Shown: positions 1 through 8,440, counted from the first letter of the stretch. The stretch: 64,000 bases of DNA from Azospirillum oleiclasticum (GCF_013423485.1 NZ_JABFFR010000014.1:90930-154929), one strand, 5' to 3'. Notes: generated by a model from the letters alone, not told the origin. Program-made: numbers and translations.

Positions 1-242
1 GCGGCGAACCGCCGGGTGTTGTCGAGCAGCAGGTCGCGCTGCCGCTCCACCCCCTGGAGCAGGGCGATGTCCACCCGGTTCACCGAGGGCACCGGCTCCA
101 GCCGGTCGGGGTCGGCGTGCCAGACGAAGGCGTCGGCGGCCGACAGGTCAACCGGCGGCGGCGGGGGGGGCGTCTGGCGCTCCAGCGCGTCGGCGATGCG
201 GGTGAGGACGGCGAGAAGGGCGGCGGCGGAAGAATCGGACAC
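1..242 (-). CDS. DUF815-family AAA+ ATPase, 5' end only
   Basis: This is the N-terminal 80 residues of a gene running off the left edge. The GTG start gives VSDSSAAALL, followed by a proline run, then a segment reading LLQGVERQRDLLLDNTRRF. That segment matches the region just before the Walker A loop in DUF815 ATPases, which are P-loop proteins of unknown substrate. The Walker motifs themselves lie outside the window, so the family call rests on this short signature. It is divergent from yajC across a 213-bp gap that must hold both promoters. A DUF815 gene next to yajC is an arrangement I recall from alphaproteobacteria. Confidence 0.6.
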   Translation of the reverse strand, partial: MSDSSAAALLAVLTRIADALERQTPPPPPPVDLSAADAFVWHADPDRLEPVPSVNRVDIALLQGVERQRDLLLDNTRRFA

Positions 243-374
243 GGTTCTGCCCTGCTTGTGAAATGGCTGGAAAGTGAAGGAACGTGCCGCCATCTGTCGG
301 CTGCAAGGGACCACCCTAGTCACAGCCGACCGCACCGGCAACCCGCGCACCCCCGCACGCCATGCACAGGGCCG

Positions 375-402
375 TTGCATCGGGGGCACGGGCGGCTATA
401 GT
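375..402 (+). promoter_or_regulatory. candidate promoter for yajC-secD
   Basis: TTGCAT and TATAGT are separated by 16 bases and end about 54 bases before the yajC start codon. This is the best sigma-70-like pair in the divergent gap. No transcript data back it. Confidence 0.35.
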
Positions 403-455
403 CGCGTCGTCCCGACGCGCGGCGGTCGCAGGACCCAACAACGAGGAGCACCAGG

Positions 456-866
456 ATGTTCGTTTCGACGGCCTTCGCCCAGACCGCGGCCCCGGCGGCG
501 GGCGGAACCGACATGATCATGTCGTTCTTGCCGCTGATTCTGATCTTCGTCGTCTTCTATTTCCTCCTGATCCGCCCGCAGCAGAAGCGGATGAAGGAGC
601 ACAAGGCGATGCTGGAGGCGGTGCGCCGTGGTGACCGCGTGGTGACCGGTGGCGGCATCGTCGGCACGGTGACCAAGGTCGGCACCGACGACGAGGTGCA
701 GGTGGAGATCGCCGAGGGCGTGCGGGTGAAGGTGCTGCGCTCCACCATCAGCGCCGTGCTGTCGCGCAGCGAGCCGGTCAAGGGCGGCGAGGGCGGCGCC
801 CCGGCCGCGACCCCCGCCGCGGCGGAGGAGAAGGGCGGCCTCGCGAAGATGTTCGGGCGCAAGTAA
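456..866 (+). CDS. yajC: Sec translocon accessory subunit YajC
   Basis: A 136-residue inner-membrane protein that joins SecD and SecF in the accessory complex assisting SecYEG protein export. A single hydrophobic helix spans about residues 22-40 (FLPLILIFVVFYFLLIRPQQ), followed by the family signature RPQQKRMKEH and a small beta-rich domain with GDRVVTGGGIVGTV. The C-terminal tail is rich in alanine, proline and glutamate and ends in a basic GRK. An AGGAG lies 7 bases before the ATG. The N-terminus, MFVSTAFAQTAA, is the alphaproteobacterial form. secD follows 78 bases later, so the two are probably co-transcribed. Confidence 0.95.
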   Translation: MFVSTAFAQTAAPAAGGTDMIMSFLPLILIFVVFYFLLIRPQQKRMKEHKAMLEAVRRGDRVVTGGGIVGTVTKVGTDDEVQVEIAEGVRVKVLRSTISAVLSRSEPVKGGEGGAPAATPAAAEEKGGLAKMFGRK

Positions 867-944
867 CCGTCCACCATCCGGCACCGGGGGCCGCCCGCGC
901 GGCCCCCATGAGCATTTCACGGAACGGGTCAGTCGACGGGCGTC

Positions 945-2522
945 ATGGTCCATATCGCCAAGTGGAAGGTCATCCTCGTCATCGCGCTGTGCGCGTTGGG
1001 GATCGTTTACGCCGCACCCAACCTGCTCGGGCGGCAGACGGTGGAGCATCTGCAGGCCAGCCTGCCGTCCTGGGCGCCGACCAAGACGATCAACCTCGGA
1101 CTCGACCTGCAGGGTGGCTCGCATCTGCTGCTCGAGGTCGACGTGCGCAGCGTCGTGCAGGAGCGGGTCAACGGCCTGCTCGACACCGCCCGCACGGAGC
1201 TGCGGCAGGCGCAGATCGGCTACACCGACCTGTCGGCCGACGCCACCGGCATCGGCTTCACGGTGCGCGACGCGGCGCAGGTGGACCGCGCCCGCGACCT
1301 CGTCCGCCGCACCGCCGCGCAGGATCTGGAGACCAGCGTCTCCGACGGCAGCCGCGTGCGCGTGGCCTACACCGATCAGGCGATCCAGACCTGGACGCGG
1401 CAGGCGGTGGACCAGTCGATCGAGATCGTGCGCCGCCGCATCGACGAGACCGGCACCAAGGAGCCGGCGATCCAGCGCCAGGGCCAGGACCGCATCCTCG
1501 TCCAGCTTCCCGGCGTGGACGATCCGGAGCGGGTGAAGCGCCTGCTCGGCCAGACCGCCAAGCTGACCTTCCAGATGGTCAACACCGAGGTGGGACCGGC
1601 CGAGCTGATGGCCGGCCGCGTGCCGCCCGGCTCCGTCCGCCTGCCGATGGCGGAAAGTCCGGGCCAGTATCTGGCCGTGCAGCGCCGGGTCATGGTGTCG
1701 GGCGACACGCTGACCGACGCGCAGCCGACCTTCCAGGACAATCAGGCGGTGGTGTCCTTCCGCTTCGACTCGGTCGGCGCGCGCCGTTTCGCCGACGCCA
1801 CCAAGGAGAATGTCGGGCGGCCGTTCGCGATCGTGCTCGACAACAAGATCATCTCCGCCCCGGTGATCCGGGAACCGATCCTGGGCGGGGCCGGCGTCAT
1901 CTCCGGCAGCTTCACCGTGCAGACGGCCAACGACCTCGCCCTGTTGCTGCGCGCTGGCGCCCTGCCGGCTCCACTCAACGTGATCGAGGAGCGCACCGTC
2001 GGCCCCGGACTCGGCGCCGACAGCATCGAGGCGGGTCGCATCGCCAGCATTGTCGGCTTCGTCGCGGTGATGGCGCTGATGATCGCCTGCTACGGCCTGT
2101 TCGGGCTGTTCGCGGTGGCGGCGCTGGTCATCAACGTGGTGCTGATCTTTGCCCTGCTGTCGATCCTGCAGGCCACCCTGACCCTGCCGGGCATCGCCGG
2201 CATCGTGCTGACCATGGGCATGGCGGTGGACGCCAACGTGCTCATCTATGAGCGCATCCGCGAGGAGCAGCGGGCCGGCCGCTCGGTCATCTCCGCGCTG
2301 GACGCCGGCTACAGCCGGGCGATCACCACCATCTGGGACTCCAACCTCACCACGCTGATCGCCGCCGCCCTGCTGTTCATCCTGGGATCGGGGCCGGTGC
2401 GCGGCTTCGCGGTGACGCTGACGATCGGCATCATCACCTCGATGTTCACCGCGATCATGGTCACCCGCCTGATGGTGCTGGCCTGGATGCGGCGGACCAA
2501 GCCGAAGCTGGTGCCGATCTGA
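945..2522 (+). CDS. secD: protein translocase subunit SecD
   Basis: A 525-residue membrane protein that uses the proton gradient to pull exported proteins across in the late step of Sec translocation. The first membrane helix is at residues 6-24, then the conserved LGLDLQGGSHLLLEV segment near residue 52, a large periplasmic head, and five helices from about residue 365. The proton-pathway motif VDANVLIYERIREE begins at residue 428. Length is normal for a separate alphaproteobacterial SecD, so this is not a SecDF fusion. No strong Shine-Dalgarno is visible at this ATG. secF, which normally follows, is absent; the next gene is Mth938-like after only 55 bases. Confidence 0.96.
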   Translation: MVHIAKWKVILVIALCALGIVYAAPNLLGRQTVEHLQASLPSWAPTKTINLGLDLQGGSHLLLEVDVRSVVQERVNGLLDTARTELRQAQIGYTDLSADATGIGFTVRDAAQVDRARDLVRRTAAQDLETSVSDGSRVRVAYTDQAIQTWTRQAVDQSIEIVRRRIDETGTKEPAIQRQGQDRILVQLPGVDDPERVKRLLGQTAKLTFQMVNTEVGPAELMAGRVPPGSVRLPMAESPGQYLAVQRRVMVSGDTLTDAQPTFQDNQAVVSFRFDSVGARRFADATKENVGRPFAIVLDNKIISAPVIREPILGGAGVISGSFTVQTANDLALLLRAGALPAPLNVIEERTVGPGLGADSIEAGRIASIVGFVAVMALMIACYGLFGLFAVAALVINVVLIFALLSILQATLTLPGIAGIVLTMGMAVDANVLIYERIREEQRAGRSVISALDAGYSRAITTIWDSNLTTLIAAALLFILGSGPVRGFAVTLTIGIITSMFTAIMVTRLMVLAWMRRTKPKLVPI

Positions 2523-2577
2523 TCCGGCGGGGCGCCCGTCCGCCCCGGCCGGTGCATGCCGAAAGGACCGAGAGCCG

Positions 2578-2952
2578 ATGGACATCACGCCGCTCATCCC
2601 CGCCGACCGGCAGGTCATCGACGGCTACGCCCCCGGCCGGTTCTGCGTGGCCGGCTCCTGGCGCGATGGCGGGGTCATCGTGTTGCCGGACCGGACACTG
2701 GAATGGCCGGAGACCGAGTTCGCCGCCCTGACGGTGGAAAGCTTCCGCCCGGTGATCGCGGCGCTGCCATCGGTGGAACTGCTGCTGCTGGGCAGCGGTG
2801 CCCGCATGCAGCTCATGCCCAAGGCGCTGCGGATCAGCCTGCGCGAGGCGGGGCTGGTGGTGGAGGTGATGGATTCCGGTGCGGCCTGCCGCACCTACAA
2901 CGTGCTGCTCGCCGAGGAACGGCGGGTCGCGGCGGCCCTGCTGCCGATGTGA
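2578..2952 (+). CDS. Mth938-like domain protein (DUF498 / NDUFAF3 family)
   Basis: A 124-residue soluble protein of the Mth938 / NDUFAF3 family. Eukaryotic NDUFAF3 is a mitochondrial complex I assembly factor; the bacterial role is unsettled. Family features are the opening VIDGYAPGRFCVAG, the LLLGSGARMQLMPKALR core and the closing AACRTYNVLLAEERRVAAALLP. In related genomes the gene follows secF and precedes a squalene-synthase-like gene of the NDUFAF6 family. Here an NDUFAF6-like gene is also close (6.0 kb), so both halves of a possible complex I assembly pair are retained. Confidence 0.88.
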   Translation: MDITPLIPADRQVIDGYAPGRFCVAGSWRDGGVIVLPDRTLEWPETEFAALTVESFRPVIAALPSVELLLLGSGARMQLMPKALRISLREAGLVVEVMDSGAACRTYNVLLAEERRVAAALLPM

Positions 2953-2953
2953 G

Positions 2954-2985
2954 AAACCCTCTCCCCGCGTCGGGGGAGAGGGTTT
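2954..2985. terminator. bidirectional terminator hairpin; also a REP-like half unit
   Basis: Thirteen-base perfect stem (AAACCCTCTCCCC paired with GGGGAGAGGGTTT) around a 6-base loop, placed between the convergent Mth938-like and sodB genes. The A/T ends give weak T-tracts in both directions. The CCCTCTCCCC / GGGGAGAGGG core is the same palindrome that builds the repeats around the DUF559 segment near 59.6-60.2 kb. Confidence 0.75.
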
Positions 2986-2997
2986 CCTTCGCAGGAC

Positions 2998-3597
2998 TTA
3001 CTTCTCCTGCAGGCGGACCGCCACCGTCTCCCAGTTGACCAGCTGGTCGAGGAAGGCGTTCAGGTAGTCCGGGCGGCGGTTCTGGTAGTCCAGGTAATAG
3101 CTGTGCTCCCAGACGTCGCAGCCGAGCAGGGCGTGCTTGCCGTGCGCCAGCGGGTTCTCGGCGTTCGGGGTCTTCATGATGGACAGCTTGCCGCCGTCCT
3201 CGACCAGCCACACCCAGCCGCTGCCGAACTGCGCGACGCCACCGGCGGTGAACTCCTTCTTGAAGTTGTCCACGCTGCCGAAGTCGGCGACCAGACGCTT
3301 CTCCAACTCCGACGGGATGGCTCGGCTGCCCTGCGGCGCCATCCACTCCCAGAACAGGATGTGGTTCCAGTGCTGGCCGGCGTTGTTGAAGACCCCCTGC
3401 TTCTCGGCCTTGCCGAAGCTGGCCTTCACGACCTCCTCCAGGCTCTTGCCTTCCAGCTCGGAGCCGGCGACCAGCTCGTTCAGCTTGGTCACATAGGCCT
3501 GGTGGTGCTTGTCGTGGTGGAACTGCAGCGTCTGCGCCGACATGTAGGGCTGGAGAGCGCTGTAGTCGTAGGGGAGCGGGGGAAGTTCGAACGCCAT
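2998..3597 (-). CDS. sodB: superoxide dismutase, iron type
   Basis: A 199-residue cytosolic enzyme converting superoxide to oxygen and hydrogen peroxide. Metal ligands fit H27, H79 (in QHWNH), D161 and H165 (in DVWEH). The active-site glutamine sits next to the second histidine (NNAGQHWNH) and alanine occupies the position where manganese enzymes carry theirs (TPNAENPL), which is the iron-type pattern; a cambialistic enzyme cannot be excluded. The C-terminal YYLDYQNRRPDYL motif is intact. It lies 66 bases downstream of hpnE on the same strand and may be read with it or from its own promoter. Confidence 0.96.
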   Translation of the reverse strand: MAFELPPLPYDYSALQPYMSAQTLQFHHDKHHQAYVTKLNELVAGSELEGKSLEEVVKASFGKAEKQGVFNNAGQHWNHILFWEWMAPQGSRAIPSELEKRLVADFGSVDNFKKEFTAGGVAQFGSGWVWLVEDGGKLSIMKTPNAENPLAHGKHALLGCDVWEHSYYLDYQNRRPDYLNAFLDQLVNWETVAVRLQEK

Positions 3598-3663
3598 AGT
3601 TCCCTCTTCTTGCCGATGTCGTTGGTTGCTCGCCCCGGCCGGACGGCCGGGGGTTCCAACGGC

Positions 3664-4974
3664 TCAGATATGTCGCCCGCCGGGCAAAGCCAAGGCCGGA
3701 ATGGACAATCGCGCCATAATCCGTGACCGGAGCGGTGCCAGGACCGCCCGCGCGGCCCGCTCGCCGGAGCGCACGGCCCCCTCCAGCGTCGCCGGAAGCC
3801 CGGTGTCGGTCCAGTCCCCGGCCAGGAACAGGTTTCCCGTGGCCGGAACGCGGGTGCCGGGACGGCGGGCGGCGCTGGCGGGGGTCTGGTCGAAGGTGGC
3901 GCGCTTCTCCTTCACCACCCGCACCGGCGGAACCGCCGAATCGAGGCCAAGCGCCGCCGCGCAGTCCCGCCACAGCCGCTCCGCCACCGACTCGGGCGGC
4001 AGGGCGGCCAGGGCGTCGGCGTCGCTGACCGTGACCGACAGCACGTCACCGCGCAGGAACAGCCATTCCGCGGTGCCGCCGACCAGCCCCAGGAAGGGCA
4101 GCCCGCCGGGCAGCGTCGCCGGCCGGTCCAGGCGGAAATGCGCGTTGACGATGGCGGCCCCGGCCGGCGGCGCCTCCAGCCCCGGCACCAGCCGCGCCGT
4201 CGCCCAGGGGGGTACGGCCAGCACCACCGCCTCCGCCGGTGCCAGCGGCACCGCGGCTCCCGCCACTGACAGCCCGGTCACCCGCCCGCCGTCGATGGTG
4301 AGCCCGTCCACCCGTGTGCCCAGCCGAACCTCCGCCCCCAGCCGCTCCAGATGGCGCAGCGCCGGCTCCACGAAGGCCTCCGCCAGCCCGTGGGCGGCAA
4401 CCACCGGCCGGCAGGCGGCCTCGCCGCGCAGCAGCGTCTCGCGCAGCACGGCGCCGAACAGGCGGGCCGACACGCGGTCGGGGGCGCCGTTCATCGCCGA
4501 CACGATCAGCGTGCCCCACAGCCGGTCGAACAGCGGCGTGCCGGCCGGCAGCACATCCGTCGTCACCGCCCGCGGCCCGGCGACCACCGCGCGCAGGGCC
4601 GCCAGATAGTCCGCGGCTGTCGTGCCGGGCACGCGCCGCGCCGGGTCGAACAGCCACAGCCCGCCGGGTTTCAGCGTCCACCGCTGCCCGTCGCGCAGGT
4701 CGAGGAAGGGAAAGGCGGCCGGCGTCACGACGTCGAGCGCGCGGGCACCGCCGGTGCGGCGCGCGTAGTCGAGCAGCGTCCGGTTGCCGCTCAGCACCAT
4801 GTGGCTGCCGTTGTCGACACGGCGGTCGAGCGTCGAATCATGGAAGGAGCGGCAGCGCCCGCCGGCCTGCGGTGCGGATTCGTACACGGTGACGTGCCGC
4901 CCGGCCTCGGCGAGGCGGACGGCGCAGGCGAGGCCGGCGAGGCCGGCCCCGACGATGTGGATGGCGCTGCTCAC
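3664..4974 (-). CDS. hpnE: hydroxysqualene dehydroxylase HpnE
   Basis: A 436-residue FAD enzyme that reduces hydroxysqualene to squalene, the hopanoid precursor. The GTG start chosen places the dinucleotide-binding loop (VGAGLAGLACAVRLAEAG) at the N-terminus; an upstream ATG would add 11 unneeded residues. Further signatures are the AGGRCRSF segment and the C-terminal FAD-binding LFLAGDWTDTGLPATLEGAV. Carotenoid-desaturase relatives share the fold, but adjacency to hpnC supports HpnE. The gap to hpnC is 75 bases, so they form an operon. hpnD, usually the middle gene of this trio, is not here. Confidence 0.88.
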   Translation of the reverse strand: MSSAIHIVGAGLAGLACAVRLAEAGRHVTVYESAPQAGGRCRSFHDSTLDRRVDNGSHMVLSGNRTLLDYARRTGGARALDVVTPAAFPFLDLRDGQRWTLKPGGLWLFDPARRVPGTTAADYLAALRAVVAGPRAVTTDVLPAGTPLFDRLWGTLIVSAMNGAPDRVSARLFGAVLRETLLRGEAACRPVVAAHGLAEAFVEPALRHLERLGAEVRLGTRVDGLTIDGGRVTGLSVAGAAVPLAPAEAVVLAVPPWATARLVPGLEAPPAGAAIVNAHFRLDRPATLPGGLPFLGLVGGTAEWLFLRGDVLSVTVSDADALAALPPESVAERLWRDCAAALGLDSAVPPVRVVKEKRATFDQTPASAARRPGTRVPATGNLFLAGDWTDTGLPATLEGAVRSGERAARAVLAPLRSRIMARLSIPALALPGGRHI

Positions 4975-5049
4975 GGCCGCGCACCCTAGCGGAGACGGCC
5001 GTTCCACGCCACGGGGAAGCGGCCCCGCTACCGGGCGGCGAAGCAGCGG

Positions 5050-5922
5050 CTACCGGGCGGCGAAGCCGCGCGCCACCCCGCGCATGGTGGCGGCGACACG
5101 CTGGTGGGCGCCCAGCGCGACGCGGCCGGCCATCGGGTCGCGGTTGCGCAGTCGGCGTGACAGCGCCTCGGTCTGCGCCAGCAGAACCGATGTCTCGATG
5201 CGCAGGCCGCGATGGGCGATCTGGCCGGGCAGGGTGGCGGCGCGCTCCAGCAGCCGGTCGGTGTGGTCCAGCAGCTTGTCGAACAGGCCGCGCAGCTTGG
5301 GGTCGGTCTCGGCCTCCACCATGCGCTCGACGCTGATGCCGGCCTCGTCGAACCAGGTCAGCGGCAGGTGGCAGCGCCCCAGCACCACCCAGTCGTCGCG
5401 CCCGCTCTGCAGGTGCTTCAGGATCTGCACGGCGGAACACAGCGCGTCGGCCGCCGGTCCGGCCCCGGCACCCTCGCCATGCAGCTCCAGCAGGTAGCGG
5501 CCGACCGGGTTGGCGGCGAAGCGGCAATAGAGCAGCAGGTCGCTCCAGCTGTGGCACCGCGCGCCCACGGCGTTGCGGCGGAACGCGCGCAGCACCTGCC
5601 GGGCGTGGCGGTCCTGCACCCCGGTGGCCTGGAGGCTGAGCCGCAGATCGACGGCCGGCTTCAGGTAGGCGTGCTTGGCCTGACCCGACGTCAGCGCGCG
5701 TTCCAGCGCGTCGAGATAGGCCAGCTTGGTCTCCGGCTCCATCTCGGCGTCATCGGCGATGTCGTTGCCGAGTCTCAGGAAGCGGTGGAAGGCAAGCACA
5801 TGCGGCCGGAGATGCTTGGGCAGCAGGCGCGACGAGGTGGCGAGCGGCTGCGAGCCCGGATCGCGGCGGGCGATCGTGGCTGGCTTGGCGGGGATCGTCG
5901 GGACCACGTTGAAATCGGTCAT
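5050..5922 (-). CDS. hpnC: HpnC-type squalene synthase, with altered Asp motifs
   Basis: A 290-residue trans-isoprenyl synthase-fold protein. HpnC converts presqualene diphosphate to hydroxysqualene. The N-terminal LLPKHLRPHVLAFHRFLR matches HpnC rather than HpnD. The ATG before TDFNVV gives the usual length; earlier in-frame codons would run into the divergent gene's upstream region. Two oddities: the first Asp-rich motif reads NDIADD where DDIADD is usual, and the second reads HLQSGRDDW where HLQDCxEDY is usual, so a conserved aspartate is Asn in one and Ser in the other. Activity may be reduced or changed. Downstream is hpnE. Confidence 0.78.
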   Translation of the reverse strand: MTDFNVVPTIPAKPATIARRDPGSQPLATSSRLLPKHLRPHVLAFHRFLRLGNDIADDAEMEPETKLAYLDALERALTSGQAKHAYLKPAVDLRLSLQATGVQDRHARQVLRAFRRNAVGARCHSWSDLLLYCRFAANPVGRYLLELHGEGAGAGPAADALCSAVQILKHLQSGRDDWVVLGRCHLPLTWFDEAGISVERMVEAETDPKLRGLFDKLLDHTDRLLERAATLPGQIAHRGLRIETSVLLAQTEALSRRLRNRDPMAGRVALGAHQRVAATMRGVARGFAAR

Positions 5923-6043
5923 GTCGGGGGGCCTGCTTGCGCGTTGGGCTGGCGGGTGACCTGTGAGAGACAATATATTCCGTTGCCCGGCTTTGACTTG
6001 GGCTCTTCGCGCCAACACCCCCATTTTTCCGGAATCACACCCG

Positions 6044-6898
6044 ATGGCGAACCGAAACGCCGACCTGTCCTATTGCGGACAGGAGGTGCGTAAGCACGAC
6101 AACGACCGGTTTCTCGTCGGCCTATTCGTCCCGGCCGAGCGGCGGGAGGCGGTTTTCGCGCTGTGCGCCTTCAACATCGAGGTTGCCAAGACGCGCGAGG
6201 TGGTGACCGAGCCGATGATCGGCCAGATGCGCCTGCAATGGTGGCGCGACGCGGTGGAGGCCGTGTACGAGGGCGGGGCTGCGCCCAACCACGCCGTCGC
6301 CCGCCCGCTCGCCGACGCGGTGGCGGCGCACGGGCTGGACCGCTCCCAGTTCGATCGGCTGATCGACGCGCGCGAGGCCGACCTGGACGACGAGTCGCCG
6401 GCCGACCTGCCGGCGCTGGAGGCCTACGCCGAGGCCACCGCCGCTCCGTTGGTCCTGCTGACGCTGGAGACGCTGGGCGTGCGCGACGCTGCCGCGATGG
6501 AGGCCGGGCGCCATGTCGGCACCGCCTACGCCCTGGCCGGGCTGCTGCGCGCCGTGCCCTTCCACGCCGCCCGCGGCCGGGTGATGCTGCCGGCCGACCG
6601 GCTGGCCGCGCATGGCGGCCGTTCACGCGAGATCCTGGACGGAAAGCCGGGTCCTGCCGTCCGCGCCTCCGTGCGCGAGGTGGCCGAATCGGCGCGCCGC
6701 CATTTGGAGCAGGCTCGGGCGCTGCGCCGCTCGCTGCCGAAGGCGGCGTTGCCGGCCCTGCTGCCCGCCACCCTCGCCACCCTGCATCTGGATGTGCTCG
6801 CCCGCGAGGAGTTCGACCCCTTCGCCGCGCGTGTCCAGATGCCGAATCCGTTTCGGCAGTTGCGGCTGGGCTGGGCGGCGCTGCGGCAGCGGTATTGA
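6044..6898 (+). CDS. squalene/phytoene synthase-fold protein, NDUFAF6-like
   Basis: A 284-residue protein of the squalene/phytoene synthase superfamily, closest in style to NDUFAF6, a complex I assembly factor. The core reads VPAERREAVFALCAFNIEVA followed by TREVVTEPMIGQMRLQWWRD. Catalytic members carry an Asp-rich motif in the first helix; here the equivalent stretch is AFNIEVAKTRE with no DxxxD, so prenyl synthase activity is unlikely. The ATG before ANRNADLSYC is chosen because longer starts add a non-conserved tail. It is divergent from hpnC. With the Mth938/NDUFAF3-like gene nearby, a respiratory assembly role is a reasonable inference. Confidence 0.8.
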   Translation: MANRNADLSYCGQEVRKHDNDRFLVGLFVPAERREAVFALCAFNIEVAKTREVVTEPMIGQMRLQWWRDAVEAVYEGGAAPNHAVARPLADAVAAHGLDRSQFDRLIDAREADLDDESPADLPALEAYAEATAAPLVLLTLETLGVRDAAAMEAGRHVGTAYALAGLLRAVPFHAARGRVMLPADRLAAHGGRSREILDGKPGPAVRASVREVAESARRHLEQARALRRSLPKAALPALLPATLATLHLDVLAREEFDPFAARVQMPNPFRQLRLGWAALRQRY

Positions 6899-7018
6899 CG
6901 AGGCCGACCCGTCGCAGCTGCCGCGCGCTGCCGAAGCGGATAGGACTAACCAAGGGTTGTCAGGCAGTGATTATCGCTGCAGGGTGCTCCCAATTGGCTA
7001 CGGCGGACGGAGCGGGCG

Positions 7019-8422
7019 ATGGACTTCCTGGTCGGGCTTTGGTCGGTTCCCACCCATTCGACGCCGTTCTCCAGGGCGACGCTCGCCTCCCGCTGCACCA
7101 CCCTGGAAAACGCGGTGCAGCAGTTTGCCGGCAAGCTCGGCAATTACGCCATACCCGGCGGCCAGAAGATCCGCGGGATCTTCGTGGCTCCGGAGTATTT
7201 TCTGTCGCACCGCTTTGGGGATCACTTCAATCCGACCAACAACACGGTCATCGAGCGCACCATCTCCTACGACGAGAAGGAGGCGTTCGTGCAGACCCTG
7301 CGTGGTGTCAGCCGCGACAACCCCGGCGTCCTGCTGATCCCCGGCACCATCGCCTGGAAGAAGACTTTCGAGCGCCAGGATTCACAGAACTTCAAGCGCG
7401 ACCCGCGCACGCACCAGCGCACGCTCGTGCCCAAGGATTCGCTGACCGACCGCCGGGTACGGCTTGGCAACGAACTCGACTACTTCATCAACCTCGACGG
7501 CGGGCACCAGTTCATGCGTCAGGCGCGCGAGCGCTTCGAGGACCGCAGCCGGCCGGTGACCGGCGGGGGAACCTCCTCGACGGTCGGCATGCATGTGCCG
7601 AGCGTGGCCGCCAAGCGCGACCTCGTGTCGGGCAAGACCACCGTTCTGGTCACTGATCCGTCCACCGGCACGCTGCGCGGCATCGTGGCGCCGCAGCCGG
7701 TGCCCTACTACATGCGCAACACCGCGTACGTCTTCCTCGACAACGAGGTGCTGTACAAATACCACAAGAAGGGCGACTTCTTCGAATCGATCAACACCAC
7801 CGACCATGTCTTCGTGCCGAGCATGAAAAGCCCGGTGGTGCCGATCGCCGTGGACAACACCAACAACCTGCGCTTCGGCTTCGAGATCTGCCTCGATCAC
7901 AACATCGGGATGCTCGGCGGCTTCATCAGCAAGCAGGCGCTGAACACGCCGCATGTGCACGTCGTCTGCTCGGCGGCGGTGCAGAACAACACCGCCAAGA
8001 TGCACACCGTGGACGGCGGCTTCTTCATCCACGCCAGCTCCTACCAGCCCTATACGGTCGTGTACGGCAAGCGCGGCGGCACGATGGTGCAGATGACGGC
8101 GCTGGAGACGATCAAGGTCGGCGGTTGGGATCTGGGTATCTGGCGGATCCGCTACATCCTGCCGGAGGAGGCGACCTTCCTCACCAACGTCCGCAACGCG
8201 CTCGACCGCTACAACCGTGAGAAGACGATCGCCGCGAGCAAGGAGAGCAAGAACGCCCTGGCCGTGCTCCGGCGCCTTGTGAACGACGAGGACGTGAACG
8301 GCCTGCGCGCGCACCTCAACTGGTATCTGGGCCGCGTCGGCGCCCTCCAGCCGGTGGGGGCGGGGGCCAAGATCCCCGCCGGCAAACGGTTCGCCACACT
8401 GCTCACCGCGGCCTATCCCTGA
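7019..8422 (+). CDS. large nitrilase-superfamily (carbon-nitrogen hydrolase) protein
   Basis: A 467-residue protein with no close family name that I recognise. Nitrilase-superfamily enzymes use a Glu-Lys-Cys triad; candidates are E59 (IFVAPEYF), K250 (YKYHKKGDFF) and C291 (FGFEICLDH). The LLIPGTIAW strand also fits that fold. The protein is far longer than the usual 260-320 residues: about 115 residues rich in charged and polar groups lie between the Glu and Lys motifs, and a C-terminal extension of about 120 residues follows. No signal peptide is seen. GGAG lies upstream of the ATG. It converges on the HopA1-like gene with 18 bases between, and both are flanked by core genes. The substrate is unknown. 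Confidence 0.65.
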   Translation: MDFLVGLWSVPTHSTPFSRATLASRCTTLENAVQQFAGKLGNYAIPGGQKIRGIFVAPEYFLSHRFGDHFNPTNNTVIERTISYDEKEAFVQTLRGVSRDNPGVLLIPGTIAWKKTFERQDSQNFKRDPRTHQRTLVPKDSLTDRRVRLGNELDYFINLDGGHQFMRQARERFEDRSRPVTGGGTSSTVGMHVPSVAAKRDLVSGKTTVLVTDPSTGTLRGIVAPQPVPYYMRNTAYVFLDNEVLYKYHKKGDFFESINTTDHVFVPSMKSPVVPIAVDNTNNLRFGFEICLDHNIGMLGGFISKQALNTPHVHVVCSAAVQNNTAKMHTVDGGFFIHASSYQPYTVVYGKRGGTMVQMTALETIKVGGWDLGIWRIRYILPEEATFLTNVRNALDRYNREKTIAASKESKNALAVLRRLVNDEDVNGLRAHLNWYLGRVGALQPVGAGAKIPAGKRFATLLTAAYP

Positions 8423-8440
8423 CCGCCCTCGGCCGGGCGC

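Noticed and set aside
396..2618. Long antisense open frame across yajC and secD (minus strand)
   Set aside because: High-GC codon bias leaves antisense frames open. The composition is Arg/His/Gly/Asp-rich with no domain, and the forward frame is clearly secD.
6044..6898. Reading this gene as hpnD
   Set aside because: The first Asp-rich motif needed for prenyl synthase chemistry is absent, and the sequence is NDUFAF6-like, so hpnD is not present in this window.
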